Origin: Mesotaenium endlicherianum
Lineage: Eukaryota > Streptophyta > Zygnematophyceae > Zygnematales > Mesotaeniaceae
Direction of reading: 5' to 3'
Assembly: GCA_009602735.1 (NCBI GenBank)
Contig: WELA01009987.1
Span: 43,590 to 75,062 of the forward strand
Length of the DNA stretch: 31,473 nt
Of this stretch, positions 1 through 10,436 are shown piece after piece (position 1 is the first letter of the stretch; each line of letters starts with the position of its first letter). The translations under genes and the position numbers were made by a program. A model generated the notes under the pieces. That model had not been told where the DNA came from, did no database searches, and worked only from the letters and a program-made list of their open reading frames with translations.

Positions 1-42
1 CCCCCTCTCCCCCTCTCTCCTTCCCCCTCTCTTCTGTGACAG

Positions 43-360
43 GTGCCGGCCATCCTGTTCACGCCCGTGTGCCCGCACTCGCTGTCGTTCCGCCCGCTCA
101 TCCTCCCCGAGTTTGTGACGCTCCGCATCCAGGTCCCCGCGCACAGCCGGGGGCAGGCGTGGGTGTCGTTTGACGGGAAGCACCGGCAGGCGCTGGGCCC
201 GGGGGACGCGCTCGTGGTGCAGATGTCCAGGTGGCCGGTGCCCGCGGCGTGCGGGAGGGACTCGCTGGTGGACTTCATGCGGGGGGTGAAGGACGGGCTC
301 CACTGGAACCTCCGCAAGGAGCAGGGCGCCGGCGAGGTCAAGACTCCCACCGTGCAGTGA
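43..360 (+). CDS. NAD kinase, C-terminal exon (5' part outside window)
   Basis: Last exon of an ATP-dependent NAD kinase, which phosphorylates NAD to NADP. A pyrimidine-rich intron tail (1-42) ends in gacag, and the exon opens in frame as V-P-A-I and runs 105 codons to TGA at 358-360. Near the exon start is the family signature CPHSLSFRP (exon residues 10-18), followed by WVSFDG and a C-terminal block with M-S-R-W-P and LHWNLR, in the order seen in the C-terminal beta-rich domain of eukaryotic NADKs. The catalytic GGD region and the N-terminus lie upstream of the window, so subcellular location (plastid or cytosol) cannot be judged. Identification is by recognised family motifs; the exact paralogue is unknown. 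The next gene, at 1742-3706, is convergent. Confidence 0.9.
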   Translation: MPAILFTPVCPHSLSFRPLILPEFVTLRIQVPAHSRGQAWVSFDGKHRQALGPGDALVVQMSRWPVPAACGRDSLVDFMRGVKDGLHWNLRKEQGAGEVKTPTVQ

Positions 361-1741
361 GCGGGGACTCAGAGTGCCTGGAGGGCCGAGAGCTGAAAGA
401 GCCGAGAGGGCCGGCCGGAGGGCCAGGAGCGCCGGGAGGGCTGAGAGAGCAGGAAGAAACAACGGACAGCCAAAACAGCTGAAAGAGCCTTGGAAGACAC
501 CTGAGCCCGGTTCTTAGTGGCTCATGACTGCCTCCGCAGCAGGCCCGTTGTGGAGCCCCTGCTTCAGTGAGCTTGCCAGGGAGAAGCCTCCTTTCTAAGT
601 TTTGCCGAGGGAACTTTTGCACCACAGTGTCTATGATGTGGTCCTTTAGAAAAGATAGAAACTGTTTCGCTGATGTAGCTACTGCATTTTGCATGTCTTA
701 ACCCTGAACTCACATTTATGTACTTCAAGCTTCCCAGTTACTTTGAAGTCACCCACATGCTGTGAAAAAGTGCACATGCTTTATCCTCAATGATTGATTT
801 AAAGTGGCACTTTCAATGAGAATTCTTGTGCAGATCTGTGTTGGCCTCAACAAGCAAGCCATTGTCAAGGTTGTCATTGTACGTCTGAGGTCTATCAGGC
901 TGTGTGGCCCCACAAAAACGTATTGTGCACTGGAAAATACACCTCACCAGGCTGGAAAACTGTAGGTGGTAAATACTGCCACATTCTGACTTCGTTGTCA
1001 GTTTCGGCTTTTTTGAGCATGTGGCAGCATGCCAGATTGGCCAAAGAGTTGCAAACCGGTCATTGTCACGATGAAATGTTTCCAAGCCGGCTTCTTGAGC
1101 AAAGCTCTCGACGAAGACCGTGTCGCATGCCTTCTGCCACTGAAGATTCATAATTTGTGGGTGGGACCCACACGTTCTGAGCGAGTAAAACCACGTATCA
1201 CACTCACACTTATGATACAACAAGCAAGAGCTGATATGTGCAGTCCTGGCATCAACTGACCAACAAAACAGAGATACTTCCTGCCACTGCCTACATGTCG
1301 CCTTGTATATATGATATGGAAAAGTGGAGATGTTCAAAAGTTGCGCAGAGGCTTCATTCATTCTTGTGACCCGCTTCACTGGCAGGCCAAGCCTGTTGCC
1401 AGTGGGCCAATCCGCACATTACATTCAGGAAATCGTCCTCGACTGGCTCTAATGTCACCCACAGTTGTAGAGGCCAGGGAACCAAAGAATAAAGTTAATA
1501 TGAGGATCTACAAATGAAAGAATTTTGAGGAACAATGAACGGCACCCACCAATACTAAGTTGAGTCGGAAGTTTTGACCCCGCACGAGGGTGTTCTTCTT
1601 TCTCATCACACAAACTTTAGCTAAGAAAGAATAAAATGGGTTCTGTACGACCCTGTATATTACAGGTGTATCTTGAGAGAAGACACAGCCAATAGATTTA
1701 ACGCCTTGCAAGCAAAGTCACACCGTTTGGACGAGACAGCT
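361..1741. other. Intergenic region between convergent genes
   Basis: This stretch holds the 3' untranslated region of the NAD kinase gene and the downstream side of the convergent Root-cap gene A. AATAAA-like motifs occur at 1488-1493 and 1630-1635 and could serve polyadenylation, although green algae often use other signals. The longest open frame (813-1379, minus) has a Cys/Trp/His-rich composition and no recognisable domain, and is not annotated as a gene. No RNA gene or mobile element was seen. Confidence 0.5.
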
Positions 1742-3706
1742 TTAAGCGGAGGCGTGGACTTGGTTGTCCTCGTCGTCGTCGTCCACCGTGGGCACGCCGA
1801 CGTAGGAGTTGAAGTGGCTGTCGGTGGCGAGCACGTCGCTGACAACGTAGTCGGAGGCGCTGCCGTCCAGGAAGCCCTTGCCCGACTCGCCGTCGGCCTG
1901 CACGGCCACTCCCAGCATGGTGACGATCTCCTGGTAGTCGAAGGCCCTCTGCTCGTGGTCCTTGCGGTAGGTCTGGCCCAGCACGCCGTGCACGGCCCTG
2001 GTGGCCTCGATCTTGTTGAAGCCCAGGTTGAAGTGGGCCTCCGCCTCGTCCTCCGCCTGCATCTCGGCGCGGGCGACGCGCATCTGCACGTCCAGGTCCA
2101 AGAGGCCCTCCACCTTGACGGTGTAGTGGTCCACGTCGAACTGGTTCTGCTTCTCCACGCCCACGAAGGTCATCTCCAGCCCGCCGAGGGCCCTGAAGGT
2201 CTCGCCCTCGCGGAGCATGGGGACGGCGAAGGTGTCGACGGTGGCGGAGGCGAGGTAGCCCGCGCCGCGCTCCTGCTGCTTGCCGTTGCGGGCAACCAGG
2301 TGCAGCTTGTGCTCGGCGCCCTCGGCGGTCCACACGATGCCCACCTCCTTGATCCAGGTGCGGACGGCCTTGCCGCTCTCCGTGACGGTGGCGCCGGTGG
2401 TGCGGTTGTCGTAGTAGCCGCGGAGCATCATGTTGATCTCCAGGTCCTTGTCGGAGACCAGGGCAAAGGCGGTGTTGGGTGCGCCGTTGAAGTCGAAGCG
2501 GGTGCCGCGGGCGCCGACAAAGTGGGGGTCGTCCTTGACCTCGGCGTTGCACTTGCCTCCGATTCTGGAAGAGCAGAAGGGTGGTACGTCAGCAGAGTGC
2601 TCTTTGCAACTCTTCCTATGGCTCCCACACGCAAGTTTTGTCATCTCATAGCCGCATGAGCCCCCACAAGAAGAATAAGTACTACTCAAACTGTCGCTTC
2701 CCAGAAGAGCACATGAAAGCTTGCTGTTATCTGGCCCCTGCCCCTCCATGCATCCAAGCAAGGAGGGCGACCGTTACGGAGCACATGCATGCAGGTTGGC
2801 GAGGGCAGCTGTACCTGCTGGTGTGCACGGTGGCCTGGGCCAGCTGGGGGGTGCCCTCGGAGCCCATCAGGTGGCACTTGGCGGCCTGGTCCACCATGTC
2901 ACTGCGGGACGCAACGCACCCACAGAAACAACCGCCTGTCAGTGTCCCACTCTAAACACTTCCAGGTGTCGGTATGATCACGTCAAGGCCTTAGCTGCAA
3001 AGGCATCTCAAATTTCCCCGGGCATGCACTCGGCTCTGTGCAGCAATATCCGCGGGAGGACGCACATATTTTAGGGCACAGAAGCGTCTTTGGTAGGTAG
3101 CACAATTCTCTAGAGGGGCAAGGCAGCTCGGGCCAGTCAAGGTGGTCAGGCACTCACGTGGACATGAGCTGCCAGTAGACGCATCCGGGGGTCGTGCGGC
3201 ACAAGTTGCAGCACTCAGAGGCTGAGTCCACGTCGTCTGAGAGCATGTAGCCGTCCAGCTTCTTGAAGATCTGAGATCCAGAAAGAGGGAGAAGGGGTGA
3301 GTGACACCTCTATTTGGCAGGGACGCACAAGGGCTCAGAGGGCATGCACTGGGCTTAGGGGTTGTTCAGCTGAGAAGACGTGCAAACAGTTTGCACGATG
3401 GCAGTCGCATTTGAACCCTACGCAGAAGCAGACCGTTATAGCTAACGAGAATGAGCACCTATACATCGACGGCGTGAAGAATGTTCACTGCTGCTGCGCT
3501 TCCCTGTCAAGGTAGAGTATGGTGTTTATTTTAAAATATGGTACCTTGAAGTAACCGGCGTACGCCTTTGCGGCAGCCTTCTTGCACTTCTTGGGCGTGC
3601 ATTCCCCGCTGGGCATCCCCACCGCGGAGGGATCACTCTTGGCCTCGGCATAGCTGGCCACGGCCAACAAGCCCAACAAAAGAAGCGCTGTCCTGGAGAC
3701 CGCCAT
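1742..3706 (-). CDS. Secreted PAN/Apple-like + Root-cap (vWD-like) domain protein, copy A
   Basis: Four exons on the minus strand: 3545-3706, 3158-3270, 2815-2901, 1742-2564 (phases 0, 2, 2), giving 394 residues. Residues 1-22 form a signal peptide (MAVSR then a Leu-rich core, ending A-E-A). Cys36, 41, 74, 75, 78, 84, 101 and 126 surround a PAN/Apple-like segment with G-C-V-Y-W at 83-87. From about residue 130 the protein matches the plant Root-cap family: DPHFVG, TRFDFNG, a VHGVLGQTYR block and a late D-Y-V-V-S-D / DSHFNSY block. An N-R-T glycosylation sequon lies at about 174 and the tail is acidic (DDDDEDN). Family function is poorly known: secreted, mucilage or cell-surface associated in plants. 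Start chosen because the signal peptide begins there. It differs from copy B by one predicted residue near the C-terminus (Thr for Ala). Confidence 0.86.
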
Positions 3707-3760
3707 GATTGAAGTCTTTCCCAACTTTCGGGTAACAGCTCTCAGTACCCCTCTGGCTTC
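1742..3760 (-). repeat. Left arm of a 2-kb inverted gene duplication
   Basis: Reverse complement of 5854-7876. Exons and all three introns are nearly identical: I count one difference in intron 3 (near its acceptor) and four in the last roughly 85 bases of exon 4. Upstream of the ATG, about 55 bases are similar but with substitutions and a small indel; beyond 3760 similarity is lost. Downstream of the stop codon similarity stops at once. Confidence 0.93.
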
Positions 3761-3888
3761 TCCTTGATCCGTTTCTATAGTATGTACTTGTAAGGAGGTG
3801 CTCGAGATTGTCACCGTCTATTGAGGTGCACAACAATATCAGAGCCGCTGTCAAAAGCCAAATGATGTCTTCGAAACGTCTGCATCCA

Positions 3889-3897
3889 CTATATAGA
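3889..3897 (-). promoter_or_regulatory. TATA-like element for copy A
   Basis: Minus-strand reading gives CTATATAGT, about 185-190 nt upstream of the copy A start codon. The distance is nearly the same as for the TATA-like element of copy B, which supports both as core promoter elements. Transcription start is unknown. Confidence 0.5.
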
Positions 3898-4537
3898 GCC
3901 ACAATCAACCACAATCAACGAGGCAATCACCAAAAAGTCAAATCGAGTCGCCGGACATTCGGCACATTCTTTGCTGGAGCGCGTCAGGAGAAAATTGAGA
4001 ACTTAATACCCGGTGCCCACGGGCCACGAGTCACAGAGCTGGCAAGTCCGGCACGACATGTTCGCTATCATGTATTCGACCAGGTTCAATTTGTTTCTGC
4101 TTGGCGTCTTCCTCCAGGTCTGTCCTGTTTGTTTTGGCCGTTCGGTACAGTTAGGGATCTATCTTTATTGTCAAGCAGAAAGGACAGGGCCTTCCACGAC
4201 CAAGCCGAGACGACTTCCAGTCCTTGTTCGGCCAATCATTTGGCGCTGTACCTGCTCATTTTATGCCTTCAAAGTTTATTCCACATGGCTCCACAACGAC
4301 GAACCATATATGGTGTTGTAAGCTATTTTGAGTCGTGAATCGTGGTCGTACAGTCGTGATTGTAAACATGTTCGTGATTATTGTAACCCGAGAATTGAAT
4401 CGAGAGGGACAGATCAAGAAAGACGCGTGACGCTATGGCTACATTCGTGAATCATAACTACGGGGGCCCGGGGGACATCAATGATCTCAAACTGTCTCGA
4501 GTGGTCTCGAGCAGTGCCCAGTCTCGAGGCCTTGAAC

Positions 4538-4860
4538 CATGGGGTGCTAACTGTCGCAAAGATTCCTGAATTATTGAAACAAATCGCAAAGTCTGTAAGT
4601 GAAGCCGCCGCTTTCTTCGTCTAATTAGTTTTTTCCGAAAGGTTAAAAAAGCGCCGCAGGCGACTCCCGACGGTTGATGTTTTTCGCAAGGATTTCTAAG
4701 AAACGCTTGATATTTGCCGCAGGAAAGACGACAATTTGAAAACATGCCGCAAAAACATGTGAATTCTGATGAACAACATATTGATTTTTTTCGGCATTGC
4801 AAATCCTTTGATTTTTCCCGCAAAGAATGCCTTCCTGGACAAAATAGTTAGCACCCCATG
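4538..4860. mobile_element. MITE-like non-autonomous DNA transposon (hAT-like features)
   Basis: A 323-bp element with perfect 15-bp terminal inverted repeats (CATGGGGTGCTAACT at 4538-4552 and its complement at 4846-4860). It is flanked by CCTTGAAC (4530-4537) and CCTTGAGC (4861-4868), an 8-bp target-site duplication with one mismatch. No coding capacity. The motif CGCAAAG or close variants recurs inside (about 4555, 4583, 4680, 4746, 4818), as expected of subterminal transposase-binding repeats. The 8-bp duplication and the CA...GGGG terminus suggest the hAT superfamily, but the third base does not fit the usual hAT terminus, so superfamily is tentative. Confidence 0.75.
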
Positions 4861-5731
4861 CCTTGAGCAAGGGGTAGGTGGCAGTAGGTGGTGTAAGTTT
4901 GTGTGAATTCCCGGCTGTGCGGACTGACTTTAGGCAGTGACAAAACCAAGTGGAGCCTGTATCGCTGTCTCCACTTGTCCTTCATTTATATGCTGGTATC
5001 TGTCAGACTCGATCTAGACAGTGTTCTGAGCAGTTCTGAGTCTGGACCAGTCTGGACTCTGGAGTCCGCTTAATATTTACTGTATGCACTGGCATGCACG
5101 CAGTATAGTCCACTCCCAAAGTCACATTCTATATACCCCATGCACACAAACAATTATAAGTGATGAGGAAGCAATCAAAAATATTGAAGCGTCGTCCACC
5201 CGAGCGTGACCGATAAAAACCCTTGCAGCCCTGCTTGTCAGGGCACGCTCATTTGTGCTCATTGCACGGTGGCGGAGCCTAGCTCCAGCCCACTCCAGCC
5301 TGCTCCAGCCAGCTCCAGCCCAGGCCCCAGACCAGCCTGTCCAACCGTGTCCAAGTAACGAAGCTGGCCGGCACAGGGAAACGATAGCAGGTTCAGGATT
5401 TGGTTAAGAACTTGTCAGAACCAGTAAAATGCAAAAATGATGTTCCCGCGTCAATGAGCAGTAGGTACGATGGGGTACGAGGTCAACGCCACGGATCCTT
5501 GGCACGAACGATAGCTAAAAATCACCTGTCTTCTTTCATCATAAGCACCTGAGAAGTATGCTGTCCACCAAAAATATCAGGGACCTGGGCGTGCATCGGT
5601 AATAATTCTGTGCAAAAGTCCTGGTGCGAGTCGCTACAGACTTCAGGAATCGGCACTACTATCTGCACGCGCGGTCATGGGCATTCGTGGGCCTTCGTGG
5701 TGAATCTAGGTACATGGTCCCCCGGTTGTGT

Positions 5732-5740
5732 CCATATAAG
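5732..5740 (+). promoter_or_regulatory. TATA-like element for copy B
   Basis: CCATATAAG lies about 175 nt upstream of the copy B ATG, at a spacing matching the partner gene. The surrounding sequences of the two elements are not alignable, so the promoters have diverged although the coding regions have not. Confidence 0.5.
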
Positions 5741-5853
5741 GAGGGGAGATGGCTCGTTTCTCCACAAAACACAGTGTTTCGAAGGCATCACTGGGCATCT
5801 GACATCGGCTCGGGCATTGGCTTGCGCTTCAAATTTCGTGCATACTTGAATCC

Positions 5854-7876
5854 GAAGCCAGCTAGAGGGGTACTGGAAGCTGTTACCCGAAAGTTTGAAA
5901 AGACTGCAGTCATGGCGGTCTCCAGGACAGCGCTTCTTTTGTTGGGCTTGTTGGCCGTGGCCAGCTATGCCGAGGCCAAGAGTGATCCCTCCGCGGTGGG
6001 GATGCCCAGCGGGGAATGCACGCCCAAGAAGTGCAAGAAGGCTGCCGCAAAGGCGTACGCCGGTTACTTCAAGGTACCATATTTTAAAATAAACACCATA
6101 CTCTACCTTGACAGGGAAGCGCAGCAGCAGTGAACATTCTTCACGCCGTCGATGTATAGGTGCTCATTCTCGTTAGCTATAACGGTCTGCTTCTGCGTAG
6201 GGTTCAAATGCGACTGCCATCGTGCAAACTGTTTGCACGTCTTCTCAGCTGAACAACCCCTAAGCCCAGTGCATGCCCTCTGAGCCCTTGTGCGTCCCTG
6301 CCAAATAGAGGTGTCACTCACCCCTTCTCCCTCTTTCTGGATCTCAGATCTTCAAGAAGCTGGACGGCTACATGCTCTCAGACGACGTGGACTCAGCCTC
6401 TGAGTGCTGCAACTTGTGCCGCACGACCCCCGGATGCGTCTACTGGCAGCTCATGTCCACGTGAGTGCCTGACCACCTTGACTGGCCCGAGCTGCCTTGC
6501 CCCTCTAGAGAATTGTGCTACCTACCAAAGACGCTTCTGTGCCCTAAAATATGTGCGTCCTCCCGCGGATATTGCTGCACAGAGCCGAGTGCATGCCCGG
6601 GGAAATTTGAGATGCCTTTGCAGCTAAGGCCTTGACGTGATCATACCGACACCTGGAAGTGTTTAGAGTGGGACACTGACAGGCGGTTGTTTCTGTGGGT
6701 GCGTTGCGTCCCGCAGTGACATGGTGGACCAGGCCGCCAAGTGCCACCTGATGGGCTCCGAGGGCACCCCCCAGCTGGCCCAGGCCACCGTGCACACCAG
6801 CAGGTACAGCTGCCCTCGCCAACCTGCATGCATGTGCTCCGTAACGGTCGCCCTCCTTGCTTGGATGCATGGAGGGGCAGGGGCCAGATAACAGCAAGCT
6901 TTCATGTGCTCTTCTGGGAAGCGACAGTTTGAGTAGTACTTATTCTTCTTGTGGGGGCTCATGCGGCTATGAGATGACAAAACTTGCGTGTGGGAGCCAT
7001 AGGAAGAGTTGCAAAGAGCACTCTGCTGACGTACCACCCTTCTGCTGTTCCAGAATCGGAGGCAAGTGCAACGCCGAGGTCAAGGACGACCCCCACTTTG
7101 TCGGCGCCCGCGGCACCCGCTTCGACTTCAACGGCGCACCCAACACCGCCTTTGCCCTGGTCTCCGACAAGGACCTGGAGATCAACATGATGCTCCGCGG
7201 CTACTACGACAACCGCACCACCGGCGCCACCGTCACGGAGAGCGGCAAGGCCGTCCGCACCTGGATCAAGGAGGTGGGCATCGTGTGGACCGCCGAGGGC
7301 GCCGAGCACAAGCTGCACCTGGTTGCCCGCAACGGCAAGCAGCAGGAGCGCGGCGCGGGCTACCTCGCCTCCGCCACCGTCGACACCTTCGCCGTCCCCA
7401 TGCTCCGCGAGGGCGAGACCTTCAGGGCCCTCGGCGGGCTGGAGATGACCTTCGTGGGCGTGGAGAAGCAGAACCAGTTCGACGTGGACCACTACACCGT
7501 CAAGGTGGAGGGCCTCTTGGACCTGGACGTGCAGATGCGCGTCGCCCGCGCCGAGATGCAGGCGGAGGACGAGGCGGAGGCCCACTTCAACCTGGGCTTC
7601 AACAAGATCGAGGCCACCAGGGCCGTGCACGGCGTGCTGGGCCAGACCTACCGCAAGGACCACGAGCAGAGGGCCTTCGACTACCAGGAGATCGTCACCA
7701 TGCTGGGAGTGGCCGTGCAGGCCGACGGCGAGTCGGGCAAGGGCTTCCTGGACGGCAGCGCCTCCGACTACGTCGTCAGCGACGTGCTCGCCACCGACAG
7801 CCACTTCAACTCCTACGTCGGCGTGCCCGCGGTGGACGATGACGACGAGGACAACCAAGTCCACGCCTCCGCCTAA
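5854..7876 (+). repeat. Right arm of the inverted gene duplication
   Basis: Mirror partner of 1742-3760. The arms are separated by about 2.1 kb of non-repeated spacer, so this is an inverted repeat and not a perfect palindrome. Near-identity of introns as well as exons shows either a very recent duplication or continuing gene conversion; the more diverged 5' leader favours the second. Confidence 0.93.
5912..7876 (+). CDS. Secreted PAN/Apple-like + Root-cap (vWD-like) domain protein, copy B
   Basis: Four exons: 5912-6073, 6348-6460, 6717-6803, 7054-7876, all with GT-AG borders; spliced length is 1185 nt, 394 residues plus TAA. Domain order is as in copy A: signal peptide (1-22), Cys-rich PAN/Apple-like segment spread over exons 1-3 (about 36-126), then a Root-cap/vWD-like module entirely in exon 4 (about 130-380) and an acidic tail. 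Exon borders separate the domains, which suggests the Root-cap module was joined to the Cys-rich segment by exon addition (inference). The open frame continues upstream of 5912, but translation from there would bury the signal peptide, and the similarity between copies falls just upstream of this ATG. A TATA-like element lies about 175 nt upstream. Nothing in this copy looks broken. Confidence 0.86.
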
Positions 7877-10436
7877 ATTAACTCTAATGTGTCGAGAGTT
7901 CACGGAGTCGATGCCTAAGGCATTCCATATTGCGCAGTGGGTGCAGAAATGTAGGACACTAGGTTTAGCATCACCGATCAATTCTTTGATTTCAGATAGA
8001 TACATTCTTTATTTTTTTGGTGTCCTGGCCTTGATGAAGTGGGTCTACGTCATAGCCAGCGCTCATCAAATTGTGTGTATATATGACGCCTGTTGGCCAA
8101 GGTGTTACAGCGGAATAATGCGAAGGATTGGAGCATGTGCTTCATCAACTTCAAACTTCCACACTCACATTTCAGCAAGCTTTTTGTCTTGTTTTTGCAT
8201 GTTCACAACGAGAGGGAGTTGCAATGTGGTGCTGGATACTGGGGTGTATTGATTTATTTATCTTATGCCGGCCCAATCGGCTTAGCGCGCACGCACTTTG
8301 TTACACATGCCAATTGCACAATGACATAGCCATGGCAAAATGAACTGAACCATAACCTATTCCTTCTTAACAGCAGGCAGTCAGGCTTGCAAGTGAAAAG
8401 GGCCCTTCTGAATTGACAGGAAGCTGCCGCGCGTGCGACTCTGAGCCGTGCAGTCTGGCTGGCCTAGCGTCACAAATCTCACTGCTGAAGAGGGTACCAC
8501 GGGCGAAACTTTGCCCATTGCCAGTAAAAAGATGTTGGTAGGTATGCTCAGTGCGATTTGAACCTCTCACAGACGGCCACTTCAACAACCTTCACCAATA
8601 TATTTCAGGAAAGGGTCACTTTAGACAATGTTACTCAAACTGCTTTCGATACGATACATCCCATTTCTCCAATCTAATCTCAATTCAGGTGTTGTGTTGT
8701 ATTGCGGCTGACTGTCAGACTGCTACATGAGAATTGAGGTATATTATCACAGGCTCCTCTTTCTCCACAAATCTGCTGCTACGGTCGCAGCGAGTTGTAG
8801 CAGATGTTAGAGAGGGGAAGATGAGGATCTTTTGGCCTCTTCATGCCTAGGCTCATAGGGCTGGGCGAGGCCTAGGGCGAGAGCGGGCATCTGTTGCGCT
8901 TGGTGCCAACCAAGTGGCGTCCCGCGGGATGCCACGGACCTCCACGTGGCTCTTCCTCCTCTTCCTGCAACACTCGCGAGCCCCCAGTACCAGCCCCGGT
9001 CGCCAGCCGCCAGCAACATTTCATCGCTGTCATGCGTGCTGCAGGGAAGCGCGGGCGGCAACCCACCATGGTAGAGGACCGTGCCGCAGCCACATAGCGC
9101 ACTCCCTGGCAGCGCTGCTGCATCCTTGCTGGACCTGCCACATCAGCACCTGCCAAATCAACACCCGCAGGGGCCACAATCTGATCTTTTTGCAGCCATC
9201 TTGCAAAGGCTACGTACTGTGTGCACGTGCTTATCTGGCGGCGGAATCTGACGAGATGCTGCCCGCCACCTGCAGCAAGCAACCCCTTGGTTGCCAGCAG
9301 AGACGCTGACCAAGTCTTTAACAGGGACCAACTGGTGCATCTCCTAACAGTGACTAAGGGCAATCCCAGTGTATGTGAAAGTTGAAGTGTATGTATGCAT
9401 GCATCTTCCAATAGCGACAATAAGGTTATTGTAGTGGTTAGGGTTGAGTGTGTGGGGTTTCCCATATGAGGTTAGCGTAGAATGTACCGACTGAGCCAGA
9501 TGGAGATGCACCAAGCTCATTGGTACAGCACTGTTGGTACTTCCAACAGGATTGAAATGCAGATGAATGTACGCGCGGCCTCACGAGTTGAAGTGATAAA
9601 ACCTGAAGGCCCTGTGGTCCAGAGACAACGAGGAGACGAGCAGACACAAAGCTTTGTCCAGTAGCTTAAAAGCTCCTCCTGAGCTCTTTCCAACTTACTC
9701 CGCGGTCTCGTCACACCTGCTCGTTCTCATGGTACCATGGGCGGGCACGCGCGGGCTCGTCGAGGTGCGCGGCACCCACCACGGCTGCCGTGGGCCTGAC
9801 ACGTGTCATGGGTCCCGCGGAGGAGTCGCAGGAGCTGGTGCACGACCCCGCCACAGAGACACCCTTCCCCGAGGAGGACCGCGCGAGCGTGCTGGAGACG
9901 ACGCTGGGCGTGGCTGAGGCTGAGGAACTGGGGCTGGGGCCGGCGGCAGCTGCAGGAGACGCTGGGTGTGGAGGAGGGGCGGGGTCAGCAGCAGCAGCAG
10001 CGGCACCCCAGAGGCAAGCACGGAAAGGGGGGGGCGTGAGCGGCACGATCAGGAACCCAAACAGAAGGCGGGACTCCATCCTAGCCACTGCACCCACTAC
10101 CGTATATGACTGGTGCTAATTTCCTGCGCACAAACACGACATCGTGAGTTGAAGCGTGGACATAACCTCTCACCCCCCCTCCCCCCCTCCGTCCCCATTC
10201 CTACCCCTACCCCCACCCCTTCCGTACCCTTTTATGGACCAGAATGTTGAGCTGGTGCCAAGGATGAGATGCCCGAGAGGAGAAGCTTTAGCACCAGCTC
10301 CAGCTCCAGCTCCAGCTCCAGCTCCAGCTGCCGAGCGCTGCTGCAGGGGAGGATGACGAGCAACACGCAGGGCCAGGTGGGAAGCCTTCAAGAGGGCAGA
10401 GGGGGGGGGGCGGTGCACTTGTGACAGGCAGGAGCC
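7877..10436. other. Intergenic region, no recognised gene
   Basis: This begins with the 3' flank of Root-cap copy B, which is unrelated to the 3' flank of copy A. GC content rises from about 8800 onward. Several overlapping open frames occur on both strands (for example 8872-9465 minus and 9711-10097 minus), rich in Ala, Pro, Ser and Arg and without recognisable domains; the second begins with a hydrophobic stretch but is dominated by CTG/CAG-type repeats. They may include exons of the unidentified minus-strand gene to the right, but I cannot support any one of them. Confidence 0.4.
10294..10329. repeat. Hexanucleotide microsatellite (CCAGCT)n
   Basis: Six uninterrupted copies of CCAGCT, followed by a pyrimidine/purine-skewed GC-rich stretch. 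A translated frame gives an Ala-Pro or Gly-Ala run on one strand or the other; no coding role is evident. Confidence 0.9.

Larger units (their letters stand above)
3707..5911. promoter_or_regulatory. Shared divergent upstream region of the Root-cap gene pair
   Basis: 2205 bases lie between the two start codons. There is a TATA-like element for each gene, a MITE-like insertion (4538-4860), three TCTCGAG copies (4495-4501, 4505-4511, 4522-4528), a cluster of CTCCAGCC-like short repeats at about 5280-5325, and scattered TCGTGAATC-type words at about 4333-4455. Open frames here lack domains and look like chance. Whether the two promoters share enhancers cannot be told from sequence. Confidence 0.55.

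Noticed and set aside
813-1379. 188-codon open frame on the minus strand
   Set aside because: Rich in Cys, Trp and His, no recognisable domain, no clear splice context, and lies in the expected 3' region of two convergent genes. Treated as chance.
1673-2659. Long plus-strand frame antisense to Root-cap exon 4 (mirror frame at 6959-8005 minus)
   Set aside because: Val/Gly/His-rich composition produced by the GC-rich codons of the real gene on the other strand; it shares no start or stop signal independent of that gene.
8540-8590. tRNA-like B box (GGTTCAAATC) on the minus strand
   Set aside because: The bases on either side do not form a T stem and no acceptor or anticodon stem can be built, so it is not a tRNA.
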